Counted from the first letter of the stretch, positions 24,146-37,266 are shown. The stretch: DNA of 64,000 nt from Deinococcus sp. AB2017081 (GCF_034440735.1 NZ_CP140098.1:3031501-3095500), one strand, 5' to 3'. Translations and numbers: made by a program. The notes: generated from the sequence alone by a model not told the origin.

Positions 24146-24173
24146 AGGCGTTCGTGGATCTCCACGAACGCCT
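24146..24173. repeat. Perfect 13-bp inverted repeat
   Basis: Arms AGGCGTTCGTGGA and its complement are separated by two bases. It lies about 100 bases beyond the stop of the minus-strand lipoprotein gene and has no T-run on either side. It may be a weak terminator or a protein-binding site. Confidence 0.5.
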
Positions 24174-24273
24174 GGCGGTCACTCACCTCCCGCCCTCTGT
24201 GGCAGGGACGCCGAGGGGCACCTCAGGGTCAGCCCCCGCAGCGGTGTCTGTGGGTCGTGTCCTGCTCCAGGCG

Positions 24274-25503
24274 TCAGGGCCGCAGGCGGGCCACGGCAAA
24301 GGTGAAGGTGGTGCTGCCCGGCGCGGTGAAGTTCCCCGGTAGGAGCAGCTTGCCGTCCCGCTGATACGTCACCGCACTCCCGCGACTGAAGCCCGTATCC
24401 CTGAAGGTCGTGCTGGACGGCAACAATTCCTTCAGCTTCCCGTTCTTGTCGTAGATCGCCGGGTAGATCAGCACGTCATTCTTGGGCGTCAGAACCAGGG
24501 TGCTGAAGCCCAGGCTGCTGTCGAAGGCCACGGTGCCGCCCTGACCAAACGTAGTGTCGAGTGTTCCCTGTGGGGTGAACCGGAAGAACGTGCCCTGATT
24601 CGCCTCTCCGGTGTACACATCGGCCGCGACGAAGATCCCGTCTCCCGGCAGCACGAGGAAGCGGAAGTAGGGGACGGCGGCGCTGCCGAAGCCGGCCTCG
24701 CCGTTCGTCCCGAATGATGGGTCTGGCGTGCCAGCCGGCGTCAAGCCCAGGATGGCCGTTTCGGTGCCAAGCAGGATGCGCCCAGACGACTGAACGGCGA
24801 GATCCTGGGTATTGCTGGACACGGTCACCGTGCCGGACGTCCCGAAGGTGAGGTCGGGTGTGCCGGCCGCCGTGAGCTTCGTCAGGGCCGTGCCTGTCCT
24901 GACCAGCAGGCTGCCGTCCAACAGGCGGAGCACCTGAACGGCGATGCCGTCTTCAAGACGGGCCACGCCGCCCGCGCCGAAGGTCGGGTCGAGTTGGCCA
25001 GTCGGCAGCAGGCGGTACACCACGGCATTGCGACCCGTGGAGGTTTCCACACCGACCAGGACAATTCGACCGTCGGGTTGTACAAGCAGATCGTTGACAG
25101 TGTCTGCCCCTGGTGTGCCGTCCGGTACCGGAAGGGTCGGGTTGAAGATGACCTGACCGCCGGTGCCGAACGAGGTGTCCAGGCTGCCATTCGCGTTGTA
25201 GCGCACGACGGCGATCTGTACATCATCCTGTCCGAGATTCGTTGCCGCCACGATCCGGCCGTCGGCCTGCTGCACCGCCTTGACCGATGAACTGTTGACG
25301 GCCGGGTCGCTCCCCAGGGGCGTGACGGCAATACCGTCCCCGTCGAAGGTGGTGTCAAACGGAATGCTGGTCGGCTGCTTGACCCCCAGAGCACCCAGGG
25401 GTGCAGACGACGAGATCCCGGCGACCGGTGGGGTGGAGCGGCCACACGAGAACAGGAGCAGGGAACTACAGATGATCAGGGCCGTACGCTGGTAGTGGTA
25501 CAT
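24274..25503 (-). CDS. Lipoprotein with beta-propeller (delta-60/DUF5122) repeats
   Basis: The ATG at 25503 follows GAGGAG by five bases. The 409-residue protein has a lipoprotein signal with lipobox LLFSC (about residue 18). Several repeats of the form G-x-LD-x-x-FG-x-x-G (SLDTSFGTGG, QLDPTFGAGG, TPDPSFGTNG, TLDTTFGQGG) follow, each with a GRI(V/L)L strand, as in bacterial beta-propeller proteins. It is surface-exposed; ligand unknown. It is the only sizeable gene between the two tRNA-Val fragments, so it may be the cargo of a small or decayed second insertion. Confidence 0.85.
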   Translation of the reverse strand: MYHYQRTALIICSSLLLFSCGRSTPPVAGISSSAPLGALGVKQPTSIPFDTTFDGDGIAVTPLGSDPAVNSSSVKAVQQADGRIVAATNLGQDDVQIAVVRYNANGSLDTSFGTGGQVIFNPTLPVPDGTPGADTVNDLLVQPDGRIVLVGVETSTGRNAVVYRLLPTGQLDPTFGAGGVARLEDGIAVQVLRLLDGSLLVRTGTALTKLTAAGTPDLTFGTSGTVTVSSNTQDLAVQSSGRILLGTETAILGLTPAGTPDPSFGTNGEAGFGSAAVPYFRFLVLPGDGIFVAADVYTGEANQGTFFRFTPQGTLDTTFGQGGTVAFDSSLGFSTLVLTPKNDVLIYPAIYDKNGKLKELLPSSTTFRDTGFSRGSAVTYQRDGKLLLPGNFTAPGSTTFTFAVARLRP

Positions 25504-25723
25504 GATTCTCCTCATGACGCCACAGGCTGCAGTCGGGAGACCGCGTGAATGACCGACCTGTCAGACGCAGCATGACCAGATGAACGGCGACGCGCGAGCG
25601 AAGTTGATCACGCCCCCTTTTACGCTTGTTTCATTAATTATCGGTCAGATTCAATCCATTTAGCGTCAAGACGTAGGTATATTTCTTGCTCATCCTGAAT
25701 GTAGTGCCGTTATCAGGGCCCGT

Positions 25724-25768
25724 TTCACACCCGAAGGGTCGTAAGTTCAAGTTCTATACCGCCCACCA
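25724..25768 (+). other. Second, decayed tRNA-Val(CAC) 3' fragment (att-like repeat)
   Basis: The sequence from the anticodon loop (TTCACAC) to two bases past the CCA matches 23945-23991 at 44 of 47 positions. Here the anticodon stem no longer pairs and the T-stem has a mismatch, so it is not functional. The direct repeat, 1,779 bases apart, encloses the lipoprotein gene and indicates either a second integration or a partial duplication of the attachment site. Confidence 0.85.
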
Positions 25769-25772
25769 ACAC

Positions 25773-25799
25773 AAGACCTCGACTCAGTCGGGGTCTTTT
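25773..25799 (+). terminator. Terminator behind the second tRNA-Val fragment
   Basis: A 10-bp stem with one G-U pair (AAGACCTCGA/TCGGGGTCTT) and loop CTCAG is followed by TTTT. It is similar in sequence and place to the terminator at 23993. Confidence 0.85.
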
Positions 25800-26013
25800 C
25801 ATGTGGTGGGCAACCGGTGTGGGCTGGCCAGCACCGTGGTGCGGCGGACGGCCGCGACCCTGGAGCTGCCATGGAACGGTGGCCTCCACAGTGGTGAAGC
25901 CGGAACCCTAGACCGTCGTCGGGCACTGACCTCAGGTTCTGAACCCGCCGCCCCCCAGATCCAGCGGGGCGGCACCGGGCTTCGCCAGCCGGTACCGCCC
26001 CGGAGTGGCCCCG

Positions 26014-27963
26014 TCAGACTGGCTCGGTCGCGGCCAGCCGCTCCAGCACCGCCGGGTCTTCCAGGGTGCTGGTGTCCCCCTCGATGGTGCGGCCGGCGGC
26101 GATCTGGCGCAGGAAGCGCCGCATGATCTTGCCCGAGCGGGTCTTGGGGAGCGCGTCGGCGATGATGATCGCGTCGGGCCGGGCCAGGGCACCGATCTCC
26201 TTGCTGACGTGGGCGCGCAGGGCGGCCGGATCGACGGTCTGCCCGCCCTGCGGCGTGACGAAGGCGACCACGCACTCACCCTTCACGTCATCGGGCTTGC
26301 CGACCACCGCCGCCTCCGAGACGCTGGGGTGGGCGACCAGCGCAGACTCGATCTCCATGGTGCCCAGCCGGTGCCCGGAGACGTTCAGGACATCGTCCAC
26401 GCGGCCCATGACGGTGTAATAGCCGTCGCCATCGCGGCGGGCACCGTCACCGGCGAAGTACACGTGCGGGATCTCGCCCCAGTAGGCCTTTTGATACCGG
26501 GCGTCGTCGCCATAGACGGTGCGCAGCATGCTGGGCCACGGCCGCTTGATCACCAGCAGGCCGCCGTCGTCCGGGCCGAGTTCCTCGCCCTCACGGGTCA
26601 TGATGGCGGCGTCGACGCCGAACATGGGCAGGCCGGCACTGCCGGGCTTGCTGGGGTACGCGCCGGGCAGGGTGGTCAGCATGATCGAGCCGGTCTCGGT
26701 CTGCCACCACGTGTCCACCACGGGGCAGCGCTCGCCGCCGATCACGCGGTAGTACCACATCCACGCTTCCGGGTTGATCGGCTCCCCCACCGAGCCGAGC
26801 AGCCGCAGCGAACTCAGGTCGTAGCGGTTCGGGTACTCGTCCCCCTGGCGCATGATGGCGCGGATCGCTGTGGGCGCCGTGTACAGGATGGTCACGCCGT
26901 GCTTCTGCACGATGTCCCAGAATCGGCCCCAGTCGGGCTGGTTGGGGGCCCCCTCGTACATCAGGACCGTGGCGCCGTTCAGCAGTGGGCCGTACACGAT
27001 GTAGCTGTGCCCGGTGACCCAGCCCACGTCGGCGGTGCACCAGTACAGGTCGTCGTCCCGCAGGTCGAACACGGTGCGGGTGGTCAGGTAGGTGCCGACC
27101 ATGTACCCGCCGGTGGTGTGCAGCACGCCCTTGGGCTTGCCGGTGCTGCCCGAGGTGTACAGGATGAACAGCGGGTGCTCACTGTCCACGGCCAGGGCCT
27201 CGTGCGCGTCGCTGGCGGCCCCGACCACGTCATGCCACCACACGTCGCGGCCCGCCTGCATGGGCGGGTTGCTGCCCCCCCGGTTCACCACCACGATGTG
27301 CTCCAGACCCGGCGCGTTCTGTGCAGCGGCGTCGGCATTCGCCTTGAGCGGCACGAGGTTGCCGCGCCGCAGGCCGCCGTCGGCCGTGATGAGCACCTTG
27401 CTCTGCGCGTCGTTGATCCGGTCGGACAGCGCCGAGACGCTGAACCCGCCGAAGACCACGCTGTGGGCGGCACCGATGCGGGCACACGCGAGCATGGAGA
27501 TCGCCGCCTCCGGGATCATGGGCAGGTACAGGGTCACGCGGTCGCCGGCCTGTACGCCCAGTCCAAGCAGGGCGTTGGCCGCCTTCTTCACCTCGGTCAG
27601 CAGTTCACTGTAGGTGTAGGTGCGCACCTCGCCGTCCTCGCCCTCCCACACGATGGCCCGTTTGGTGCCCAGGCCCCGCGCGACGTTGCGGTCGAGCGCG
27701 TTGTACGCGATGTTCGTCTGGGCGCCCACGAACCACTTCGCGTGGGGTTCCTGCCAGTCGAGCACCTGGGTCCAGGGAGCCATCCAGTCCAGTTCGCCGG
27801 CCACGTCGGCCCAGAAGGTATCGGGATCGTCGATGCTCTGGCGGTACATGGCGTCGTAGGTCTCGCGGGTCACGCGGGCCTGGGCTGCAAAGGTGTCGCT
27901 GGCAGGGATGACGCGGCTCTCGTGCAGCATGGCATCGATGTGATCGGACGGGTGGGTCGTCAT
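26014..27963 (-). CDS. acs: Acetyl-CoA synthetase
   Basis: This 649-residue enzyme makes acetyl-CoA from acetate, ATP and CoA through acetyl-AMP. The adenylate-forming motif [11 protein letters not shown] is complete, as is [11 protein letters not shown]. The C-terminal part holds [15 protein letters not shown] and the lysine motif TRSGKIMRR, the site of regulatory acetylation in the family. GGAGG lies five bases before the ATG. It lies just downstream of the acetate permease genes on the same strand, forming an acetate-use locus, though a terminator separates them. Confidence 0.97.
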   Translation of the reverse strand: MTTHPSDHIDAMLHESRVIPASDTFAAQARVTRETYDAMYRQSIDDPDTFWADVAGELDWMAPWTQVLDWQEPHAKWFVGAQTNIAYNALDRNVARGLGTKRAIVWEGEDGEVRTYTYSELLTEVKKAANALLGLGVQAGDRVTLYLPMIPEAAISMLACARIGAAHSVVFGGFSVSALSDRINDAQSKVLITADGGLRRGNLVPLKANADAAAQNAPGLEHIVVVNRGGSNPPMQAGRDVWWHDVVGAASDAHEALAVDSEHPLFILYTSGSTGKPKGVLHTTGGYMVGTYLTTRTVFDLRDDDLYWCTADVGWVTGHSYIVYGPLLNGATVLMYEGAPNQPDWGRFWDIVQKHGVTILYTAPTAIRAIMRQGDEYPNRYDLSSLRLLGSVGEPINPEAWMWYYRVIGGERCPVVDTWWQTETGSIMLTTLPGAYPSKPGSAGLPMFGVDAAIMTREGEELGPDDGGLLVIKRPWPSMLRTVYGDDARYQKAYWGEIPHVYFAGDGARRDGDGYYTVMGRVDDVLNVSGHRLGTMEIESALVAHPSVSEAAVVGKPDDVKGECVVAFVTPQGGQTVDPAALRAHVSKEIGALARPDAIIIADALPKTRSGKIMRRFLRQIAAGRTIEGDTSTLEDPAVLERLAATEPV

Positions 27964-28121
27964 GTGAACCTCCGGGCAGGAACGGAATACGCCGTCTGGA
28001 GCGGCTGACGTGGGCTGTACCTTCGCGTTGGGTGAACTGTATCGCCCGTAAGGTGGGATTCGGGCCGGATGGTACCGACGCAGTACTGCACCCGGTACAC
28101 CGGGCCCGTGGGCAGGACAAA

Positions 28122-28148
28122 CCGCGCCTGGATCACCTCCAGGCGCGG
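28122..28148 (-). terminator. Terminator after actP
   Basis: An 11-bp perfect stem (CCGCGCCTGGA and complement) with a five-base loop lies 14 bases after the actP stop and is followed on the minus strand by TTTG. It separates actP from acs. Confidence 0.7.
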
Positions 28149-28162
28149 CGGCGGCAGCAGCC

Positions 28163-29758
28163 TCAGTCGTGCGCGGCGACGGTGCCGTCGGTGCCGGCCC
28201 CGGTGTACGCGCGGAACTGCATCTCCTCGAAGGCACGCTCGTCCTCGCCCTCGTTGCGGCGCGCGGCCCCCAGCATGGTGCCGATGACCGCGAAGGCGAA
28301 GCCGGCGGGAATGCTGATGATGCCGGGGTTCGACAGCGGGATCAGGGGCGCGGCCTGGATCGGCTTGCGGCCGGTGGTCTTCTCGGGCGGGTCGATGCCC
28401 ATGATGTTGGGGCTGACGGCAATGAGCAGCAGGCAGGTCAGGATGCCCCCGGTGATGCCCCACACCGCGCCGGTGGCGTTGAACTTCTTCCAGAACAGCG
28501 TGAACAGGATCACCGGCAGGTTGCTGCTGGCCGCGATCGCGAAGGCCAGAGCCACCAGGAAGGCCACGTTCTGCGTCTGGGCCAGCAGTCCCAGGATGAT
28601 CGCCGCGACCCCGACCCCGATGGTCGCCAGCCGCGCGACCCGGAACTCTTCCTTGTCGGTCGCCTGCCCGCCGCGCATGACGCCGTTGTAGATGTCGTGC
28701 GTGAAGCTGGTGCTGGCGCTGATGGTCAGGCCCGCGACGACCGCCAGGATGGTGGCGAAGGCCACGGCGGTCACGAAGGCCAGCCCGAACTCGCCGCCCA
28801 CGGTTCCGGCGCCGCCGAACAGCGCCTGGGCGAGCAGCGGCGCGGCCATGTTGCCGGCGGCGTTCGCCTGGGCGATCACGTCCTTGCCGACCAGCACGTT
28901 GGCGGCGTTGCCCATGAAGGCGGTCATGACGTAGAAGGCCCCGATCAGCACCATGGCCCACACGACGCTCTTGCGGGCATCCTGTGCGGTGGGTACGGTG
29001 TAGAAGCGCACCAGGATGTGCGGCAGGCCGGCAGTGCCCAGCACCAGCGCCAGACACAGCGAGATCAGGTCGACGGGGTTCTTGTAGAGCACGCCAGCGC
29101 CCAGGAATTCCGCACCGTTGCGCTGCTCGGCCAGCCCCAGCAGGCTCGAGAAGCTCCAGCCGAAGCGGCTCAGGATCAGCACCGTCATGACGATGGTGGC
29201 GAACATCAGCAGGACGGCCTTGACGATCTGCACCCAGGTGGTCGCCAGCATCCCGCCCACCACGACATAGATGATCATCAGGACGCCGACCAGCGGGATC
29301 GCGACATTGGCCTTGAGCACGCCGCCCGACAGCAGCGAGATCAGGCTACCGGCCCCCACGACCTGCGCGATCATGTAGAAGGTGCTGACCACGATGGTCG
29401 AGATCGCCGCGTACATCCGCACCTTGGGATCTTTCAGTCGGTACACCAGCATGTCGGCCAGCGTGTATTTGCCCAGGTTCCGCAGCGGCTCGGCCACGAT
29501 GAACAGCACGGTCAGGTAGGCGATGAACCAGCCCACCGAGTACATGAAGCCGTCGTAGCCGTTCAGCGAGATCAGGCCGGTGATGCCCAGGAACGAGGCC
29601 GCGGACATGTAGTCCCCGGCAATGGCGATGCCGTTCTGGGTGGCGCTGATCTTGCCGCCGGCCACGTAGAAGTCCGCCGTGCTGGTATTGCGTCTGGAGG
29701 CCCAGAACGTGATGCCCAGGGTGATGGCGACGATGATCGCAGCGAGAAGGAAGGTCAC
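28163..29758 (-). CDS. actP: Cation/acetate symporter
   Basis: The 531-residue membrane protein belongs to the sodium:solute symporter family. It starts with a transmembrane helix and the signature [20 protein letters not shown], and has about 13 hydrophobic segments. It takes up acetate and other short carboxylates with a cation. The start overlaps the stop of the small DUF485 gene (ATGA), the usual yjcH-actP order. With acs just downstream, the group supplies acetate to central metabolism. Confidence 0.95.
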   Translation of the reverse strand: MTFLLAAIIVAITLGITFWASRRNTSTADFYVAGGKISATQNGIAIAGDYMSAASFLGITGLISLNGYDGFMYSVGWFIAYLTVLFIVAEPLRNLGKYTLADMLVYRLKDPKVRMYAAISTIVVSTFYMIAQVVGAGSLISLLSGGVLKANVAIPLVGVLMIIYVVVGGMLATTWVQIVKAVLLMFATIVMTVLILSRFGWSFSSLLGLAEQRNGAEFLGAGVLYKNPVDLISLCLALVLGTAGLPHILVRFYTVPTAQDARKSVVWAMVLIGAFYVMTAFMGNAANVLVGKDVIAQANAAGNMAAPLLAQALFGGAGTVGGEFGLAFVTAVAFATILAVVAGLTISASTSFTHDIYNGVMRGGQATDKEEFRVARLATIGVGVAAIILGLLAQTQNVAFLVALAFAIAASSNLPVILFTLFWKKFNATGAVWGITGGILTCLLLIAVSPNIMGIDPPEKTTGRKPIQAAPLIPLSNPGIISIPAGFAFAVIGTMLGAARRNEGEDERAFEEMQFRAYTGAGTDGTVAAHD

Positions 29759-30054
29759 TGCTTGGCCTCGGCCGCCAGACGGTCGAAGGTGCGGGCCTTG
29801 ACGATGTAGATGTAGGCCATGATCCAGCCCATGGCGAACTCCGCGAAGGCCAGCACGTAGCCGAAGGTCACGTTGCCGAAGATCTTGGTGGCCATCAGCG
29901 GCTTGTTGTATCCGGCCAGCACCGGCAGCAGGAAGTACAGCACCAGGAACGTGACCGTCATGGTGATGGTGAAGGAATTCCGCTGCGCGACCAGCTGCTG
30001 GTACGCCGCGTTGCGGGTGGGAGCGGGGCCGGGGCGTGCCTGGGATACGGTCAT
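29755..30054 (-). CDS. DUF485 small membrane protein (YjcH-like)
   Basis: The 99-residue protein has two hydrophobic helices (about 29-48 and 63-85) separated by a short loop, as in the DUF485/YjcH family that accompanies acetate symporters. AGGAGG precedes the ATG by five bases. It probably assists or stabilises ActP, with which it is translationally coupled; direct evidence for its role is thin in the family. Confidence 0.9.
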   Translation of the reverse strand: MTVSQARPGPAPTRNAAYQQLVAQRNSFTITMTVTFLVLYFLLPVLAGYNKPLMATKIFGNVTFGYVLAFAEFAMGWIMAYIYIVKARTFDRLAAEAKQ

Positions 30055-30581
30055 GGGTGCCTCCTGTGGTGCAGACGGACGTCGAGCACTGGTTGCCTGG
30101 GCCGAATTGTCTGAGCTGCCGTCAGCGTAGGGGGCACCGGCCCTAAAATCAATGGAGAGTGCATCGCCTCGCAGGAGCGCTGCGGAGGATGTCCGAAAAT
30201 TTCACGCCCAGGATGGACATCCCGTGTTCACCGTGCCACGGCCCTCGACATGATCTGTCTGGACAACACCTGTGATTTCCCGGCTGAGGGACAGAGATGT
30301 CTAGATGTATCTGTCCGGCGTGCCCGGTGCAGGAGCCAGCAGACCCGCCTGCCGGACGGGCAAGGGGAAGAGCGGCGGCCGGCGATCCGGGCGTCTGGAC
30401 GGAAGGACGGCTGCGGCGGATGCCCGATTGATGGCCGGAGCCTCATCGCGTGTGCGGCGCCGCCCCGTCCGTACTGGCGACCGCGCTGCACGGCGCGTCG
30501 CGCCAGGGCAGCCGGCGTGATCCTGCGCTCCAGGGTCGCTGCAATGGTGGTTCACCCTCTGAATTCCAACGTCTCAGCGCG
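30055..30581. other. Gene-free stretch between divergent DUF485 and moaA genes
   Basis: About 530 bases separate the divergent starts. The reading frame of moaA is open further upstream, but it lacks a ribosome site there and MoaA homologues begin near 30595. I see no clear riboswitch, repeat or RNA gene. The promoter of the acetate genes must lie at the left end, but no convincing -35/-10 pair stands out. Confidence 0.5.
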
Positions 30582-30587
30582 TATGGT
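30582..30587 (+). promoter_or_regulatory. Leaderless -10 box of moaA
   Basis: TATGGT ends seven bases before the ATG at 30595, so the transcript should begin at or next to the start codon. No Shine-Dalgarno sequence is present. The same layout recurs at many genes in the window. Confidence 0.7.
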
Positions 30588-30594
30588 GGGCACA

Positions 30595-31602
30595 ATGCTC
30601 CGTGACCAGCTGGCCAGGCCCCTTCGCGATCTGCGGATCAGCGTGACGGATCGCTGCAACCTGCGCTGCACCTACTGCATGCCCGCCGAGGTGTTCGGCC
30701 CGGACTACGCCTTCTTGCCCCGCACCGATCTGCTGAGTTTCGAGGAGATCGAGCGTCTGGCCCGGGCCTTCGTGGCCCTCGGCGTTCGCAAGCTGCGGAT
30801 CACGGGCGGTGAGCCCACGCTGCGCCGCGATCTGCCGGAGCTGATCGCCCGCCTGACCCGCCTGCCCGGCGTGGACGATGTGGCCCTGACCACCAACGGC
30901 CTGCTGCTGCCCCGCATGGCGGCCGACCTGAAAGCGGCGGGCCTCCACCGCGTCACGGTGAGTATCGACAGCGTGGATCCAGAGGTGTTCGGCCGCATGA
31001 ACGGCCTGGGCACGCACCCCCAGAAGGTTCTGGACGGAATCGAGGCCGCCCTGCACGTGGGCCTGGGTGTCAAGATCAACACCGTGGTGCAGCGCGGCGT
31101 CAACGAGGCGGGCCTGCGCAACCTGTGGCTGGCCCTGCGCGAGAAGGGCGCGGTGCGGTTCATCGAGTTCATGGATGTCGGGAACCACAACGGCTGGAAC
31201 CTGGACAGCGTCGTGCCGTCCCGCGAGGTGCTGGCCCGCCTGAGCGCGGACGGGTCGGGGGCCGAGTTCCGGCCGCTCGACCCCAACTACGTGGGCGAGG
31301 TCGCGGCGCGGCACGTGGACGACGCTGGACACGAGATCGGGCTGATCTCGTCCGTCAGTGCGCCGTTCTGCGGGGACTGCACGCGGGCGCGGCTGTCGGC
31401 CGTGGGCGTGCTGTACACCTGCCTGTTCGCCGGCAGTGGCGTGGATCTGCGGGGGCCGATGCGGGCCGGCGCCGACGATGACGGGCTGCGTGAACTCATC
31501 GCCGGCACATGGTCGAACCGCCGCGACCGGTACAGCGAGGAGCGGGGCGAAGCGACCCTGGAGCGCCGCGGGAAGATCGAGATGTCACACATCGGCGGGT
31601 GA
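30595..31602 (+). CDS. moaA: GTP 3',8-cyclase, molybdenum cofactor synthesis
   Basis: The 335-residue radical-SAM enzyme converts GTP to the cyclic precursor used by MoaC. The first iron-sulfur motif is in [17 protein letters not shown] contacts include TGGEPTLR. The C-terminal second cluster has cysteines in [12 protein letters not shown] and the following YTCLF. The protein ends in the conserved di-glycine (SHIGG). The start at 30595 gives the standard opening [20 protein letters not shown] and lies seven bases after a TATGGT box. Confidence 0.97.
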   Translation: MLRDQLARPLRDLRISVTDRCNLRCTYCMPAEVFGPDYAFLPRTDLLSFEEIERLARAFVALGVRKLRITGGEPTLRRDLPELIARLTRLPGVDDVALTTNGLLLPRMAADLKAAGLHRVTVSIDSVDPEVFGRMNGLGTHPQKVLDGIEAALHVGLGVKINTVVQRGVNEAGLRNLWLALREKGAVRFIEFMDVGNHNGWNLDSVVPSREVLARLSADGSGAEFRPLDPNYVGEVAARHVDDAGHEIGLISSVSAPFCGDCTRARLSAVGVLYTCLFAGSGVDLRGPMRAGADDDGLRELIAGTWSNRRDRYSEERGEATLERRGKIEMSHIGG

Positions 31603-31659
31603 GCGTCCCGCGTCACGGCGATCAGTGTTGTCCCCAGTCCGGGAACAGATCAGACAACC

Positions 31660-31688
31660 TTGTGTCCGCATGACACTAACTTTAAGAT
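31660..31688 (+). promoter_or_regulatory. Promoter with internal operator for the GntR gene
   Basis: TTGTGT (31660-31665) and TAAGAT (31683-31688) are 17 bases apart. The spacer and -35 contain a perfect inverted repeat GTGTC-CGCAT-GACAC (31662-31676). A dimeric regulator bound there would block RNA polymerase, consistent with autoregulation. Confidence 0.65.
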
Positions 31689-31721
31689 GAGATGAAGCGC
31701 CGCTCGCGAGCGGAAGCCACC

Positions 31722-32424
<703 letters not shown>

Positions 32425-32496
32425 ACACCGAGGGGCCCGACCGCACAAGACCGCCGCCCCCATCACTGGAGGCGGCGATCCGGGTGGAGCGGAACC

Positions 32497-32850
<354 letters not shown>

Positions 32851-32855
32851 CTAAC

Positions 32856-33056
32856 TCACTTCCCCTTCGGCAGCATGAGTTTCATGCGCGCCCATTCGCT
32901 CTTGGCCAGGACGAAGCCCTTGCCCTTGCCGCGGATCTCGTCGCCGCTCTTGCCGGTGTTCTGGTGGCGTTTGCCACTCTTGAACGCCATGACCTTGCCG
33001 GTGCCGGTGATCTTCACGCGGCGCTTGGCCATCTTGTGCGTCTTCATCTTGGGCAT
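32856..33056 (-). CDS. rpmI: 50S ribosomal protein L35
   Basis: This 66-residue basic protein has the typical L35 opening [12 protein letters not shown] and body [23 protein letters not shown] lies five bases before the ATG. It is the first gene of a two-gene operon with rplT, driven by the promoter at 33169-33198. Confidence 0.98.
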   Translation of the reverse strand: MPKMKTHKMAKRRVKITGTGKVMAFKSGKRHQNTGKSGDEIRGKGKGFVLAKSEWARMKLMLPKGK

Positions 33057-33129
33057 GTCGCCCTCCTTGCTAGTCCAGTCGCACTCCGGTCTGGAGGCTT
33101 CTGTCTGGGGTGCGGGCCGCTCCGCGCTG

Positions 33130-33163
<34 letters not shown>

Positions 33164-33168
33164 AGAGA

Positions 33169-33198
33169 ACTCTACACGAGCACGGGGGAACGGGTCAA
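33169..33198 (-). promoter_or_regulatory. Promoter of rpmI-rplT
   Basis: On the minus strand TTGACC (33198-33193) and TAGAGT (33174-33169) are 18 bases apart, giving a leader of about 105 bases before rpmI. The -35 box overlaps the end of the upstream GNAT gene. Confidence 0.65.
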
Positions 33199-34037
33199 GG
33201 CTGGCGGAAGTACCACTGCGTTCCGACGTGGACGGAGCCGTCTTTGTCGAAGATGCGCCGCATGGCATGGTTGTCGGCCGAGGTCATGCCCCCGTGCCGG
33301 ACATGATCGGCACCCAGCCGGGCCAGCAGATGCCGGTGCAGCCGGGTGCCCAGGCCGTGACTGCGCCGTTCTGGCCGGACGCCGATCATGTCCACGCCGC
33401 CGTAGCCGGGTTTCGCCGGGCCGTAGGCTCCCAGCGCCACCGGCATCCCATCGTCCTCCAGGGCGACCACTGTCCACCCCGCCTGAACTCCGTGCGTGAG
33501 GCCGAGATCAGACCGGCCCAGCACCGTCAGGAGGTCTTGGATATCGGCCCGCTCCAGCCAGGTGGCATCCCCCTCGCTGGCGTGTGGATCGGGAGAGAAG
33601 GTGCCACGGGTCAGATCCGTCTCGTAGTACACCGTCGTGTCGTCCAGCGCCCAGCCGGCCTCCAGTACCGGGGCAGACGGGACATCGGCCCGGGCGCTGT
33701 CGAGCACGAGCTGCCGCTCCGGGGAGAGGGCATGCCGCAGTGCAGTCAGGAACGCCGTCACCGCTCCGGCCGGTGCATCGGCCCGCACGTGCGGAAAGAC
33801 GTAAGGATGGGGGGCCGGGCCAAACGTGACCGCACCCTCGACGCCGCGTGGCGTGCGAAGGATCAGCGTGTCCGACAGGTGGGCCTCGCCGCGCTGCACC
33901 CGGCCTCTGTAGGTCTCCAGGAGCCTTGCCGTCTCCAGTGGATCTGGATGCAGGGCGTACAGGTCGGTCAGGGTGTCAGGGGTGGCGGGCAGGATCGTGA
34001 CGCTGTTCAAGGGGGTGACCTCGGGTGGGCCGGTCAC
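33195..34037 (-). CDS. GNAT-family N-acetyltransferase
   Basis: The 280-residue protein has a C-terminal GNAT domain with the acetyl-CoA loop VRPERRSHGLGTRLHRHLL (about 226-244). An N-terminal half with GAYGP/FGPAP strands suggests a degenerate second GNAT repeat. The substrate is unknown. The start is a GTG without a clear ribosome site, so the N-terminus is uncertain by some residues. Its stop overlaps the rpmI promoter. Confidence 0.85.
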   Translation of the reverse strand: MTGPPEVTPLNSVTILPATPDTLTDLYALHPDPLETARLLETYRGRVQRGEAHLSDTLILRTPRGVEGAVTFGPAPHPYVFPHVRADAPAGAVTAFLTALRHALSPERQLVLDSARADVPSAPVLEAGWALDDTTVYYETDLTRGTFSPDPHASEGDATWLERADIQDLLTVLGRSDLGLTHGVQAGWTVVALEDDGMPVALGAYGPAKPGYGGVDMIGVRPERRSHGLGTRLHRHLLARLGADHVRHGGMTSADNHAMRRIFDKDGSVHVGTQWYFRQP

Positions 34038-34170
34038 CGAGGCGGGTTCAGCAGGCGGTGACCGTGGAGCAGGCGACGGGCCGGGCGCAGGACTGGTCGG
34101 GTTGGTTCATGGGGCACCTCCGGGAATGTGCTGACTGTACCGAGGTCGCGGGGCCGTCCGGGACGCAGAT

Positions 34171-34202
34171 GGAGCGGGTAGGCCACTTGACCTACCCGCT
34201 CC
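34171..34202. terminator. Strong hairpin between GNAT gene and small ORF
   Basis: A perfect 12-bp stem (GGAGCGGGTAGG and complement) with an eight-base loop lies 14 bases after the stop of the 61-residue ORF. It lacks a T-run on the minus strand, but its place suggests termination of the amylosucrase unit. Confidence 0.6.
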
Positions 34203-34215
34203 ACGCCTCATGCCC

Positions 34216-34397
34216 CTACTGTTTCGGCGTCTGACCGGCCTTCCTGATGGCGTCGAGAAGTTTCCCGACTGCCTGCGCGACGTTGCCAGCCTCGCGTCGC
34301 ACATCCGGGTCGCGGGACAGGTGACCCAGCCGGTCGGCGGCCCGTCTGGCGGCATCGAACAGGGCCTCGGTGGGCACGTAGGAGCGCTTCGGACGGC

Positions 34398-34401
<4 letters not shown>
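34216..34401 (-). CDS. Small unknown protein coupled to amylosucrase
   Basis: This 61-residue, basic, helical protein ([18 protein letters not shown] then [15 protein letters not shown]) starts with an ATG overlapping the amylosucrase stop (ATGA). There is no signal or membrane segment. No family recognised. Coupling suggests it is made in proportion to the enzyme, but no functional link is visible in the sequence. Confidence 0.75.
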
Positions 34402-36326
<1,925 letters not shown>

Positions 36327-36380
36327 GACTCCCAGCATACGGCGGATACTGGAAGGGGTTCCAATCCTGACCGGACACGG

Positions 36381-36417
36381 GTGGGCGGCCCGCCGGGCAC
36401 GCCGGTTGGCCGCCCAC
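36381..36417. terminator. Hairpin after the alpha/beta hydrolase gene
   Basis: Arms GTGGGCGGCC (36381-36390) and GGCCGCCCAC (36408-36417) enclose a second GC-rich stem. It lies 12 bases beyond the hydrolase stop on the minus strand. No T-run follows, so termination is likely but not certain. Confidence 0.55.
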
Positions 36418-36429
36418 GGACGCGTGAAC

Positions 36430-37266
36430 TCAGCGCTTGACGAAGTCCAGCAGCAGCTGGTTGAACTCCTGGGCGTGCGTGGCATTCAGGCCGTGCGGCG
36501 CACCGGTCATGACATGCAGCTGCGCCTGCGGCTGGTACTGCGGCACCCGCGCCCCGCTGGCCTCGAGCGGCACGATCTGATCCTGATCGCCGTGCACGAC
36601 CAGGGTCGGCACCGTCAGCTTCGCCAGATCCTGACGGAAGTCGGTCATGCCGAAGGCCCGGACGCACTCCTGCGTGGCGACCGGCGAGGCCTGCAGATAC
36701 AGCGAGGCCGCAAAGTCGAGGAACTCGTCGCCGAGCGTCGCGGCGTGTGTGTCCCAGTTCAGGAACTTCTTCGTGAACCCGGCCAGGAACTGTGGGCGGT
36801 TCTGCGCGACCTGCTGCACCATGCCCTCGACATCTGCCTCGGTCAGGCCGCCATCCGGGTTGTCGGCGGTCTTGAGGAGATACGGGGCCACCGAGGCCAC
36901 CAGCATGGCGCTGCGGACACGCTGGTTGCCGTACAGGCCGGCGTAGCGGGCCACCTCGCCACCGCCCATGGAGAAGCCCACGAGGGTCACGTCGTCGAGG
37001 TTCAGGGTGTCCAGCAGATCCTTCAGGTCGCTCGCGAAGGTGTCGTAGTCATACCCGGTCGCTGTCTTGCCCGACTGGCCGAAGCCCCGGCGGTCGTAGG
37101 CGACGACCTGATACCCGGCGTGGCGCAGCGCGTCGATCTGCGCCTCCCACATCCGGCCCGACAGGGGCCAGCCGTGGATCAGGACGACCGGACGACCCTG
37201 GCCATAGGTCTCGTAATAGAGCTCGGTGCTGGGGGCGTGGCTGTGCTTCGTCTGGATGGTGGGCAT
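36430..37266 (-). CDS. Alpha/beta hydrolase, non-haem chloroperoxidase type
   Basis: The 278-residue protein has the nucleophile elbow GFSMGGG, the acid in HGDQDQIVP and the histidine in APHGLNATH, with oxyanion motif IHGWPLSG. Sequence and length match cofactor-free haloperoxidases/esterases such as chloroperoxidase F. Its natural reaction is probably ester or peracid hydrolysis. AGGAGG lies six bases before the chosen ATG; an upstream ATG at 37299 lacks this. No signal peptide. Confidence 0.92.
   Translation of the reverse strand: MPTIQTKHSHAPSTELYYETYGQGRPVVLIHGWPLSGRMWEAQIDALRHAGYQVVAYDRRGFGQSGKTATGYDYDTFASDLKDLLDTLNLDDVTLVGFSMGGGEVARYAGLYGNQRVRSAMLVASVAPYLLKTADNPDGGLTEADVEGMVQQVAQNRPQFLAGFTKKFLNWDTHAATLGDEFLDFAASLYLQASPVATQECVRAFGMTDFRQDLAKLTVPTLVVHGDQDQIVPLEASGARVPQYQPQAQLHVMTGAPHGLNATHAQEFNQLLLDFVKR

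Larger units (their letters stand above)
25504..26013. other. Gene-free stretch at the right island boundary
   Basis: These 510 bases contain the AT-rich promoter side of the lipoprotein gene, the second tRNA-Val fragment and its terminator (25724-25799). After that come about 210 bases up to the acs stop in which I see no gene. The change to ordinary metabolic genes begins here. Confidence 0.6.

Noticed and set aside
24037..24342. Plus-strand ORF of 101 codons between the tRNA fragment and the lipoprotein gene
   Set aside because: No ribosome site or coding character; it includes the 24146-24173 hairpin and runs into the antisense of the lipoprotein gene.
30250..30594. Longer moaA starting at 30250
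   Set aside because: The extra 115 residues are Arg/Gly-rich and unlike MoaA; the leaderless box and family alignment support 30595.
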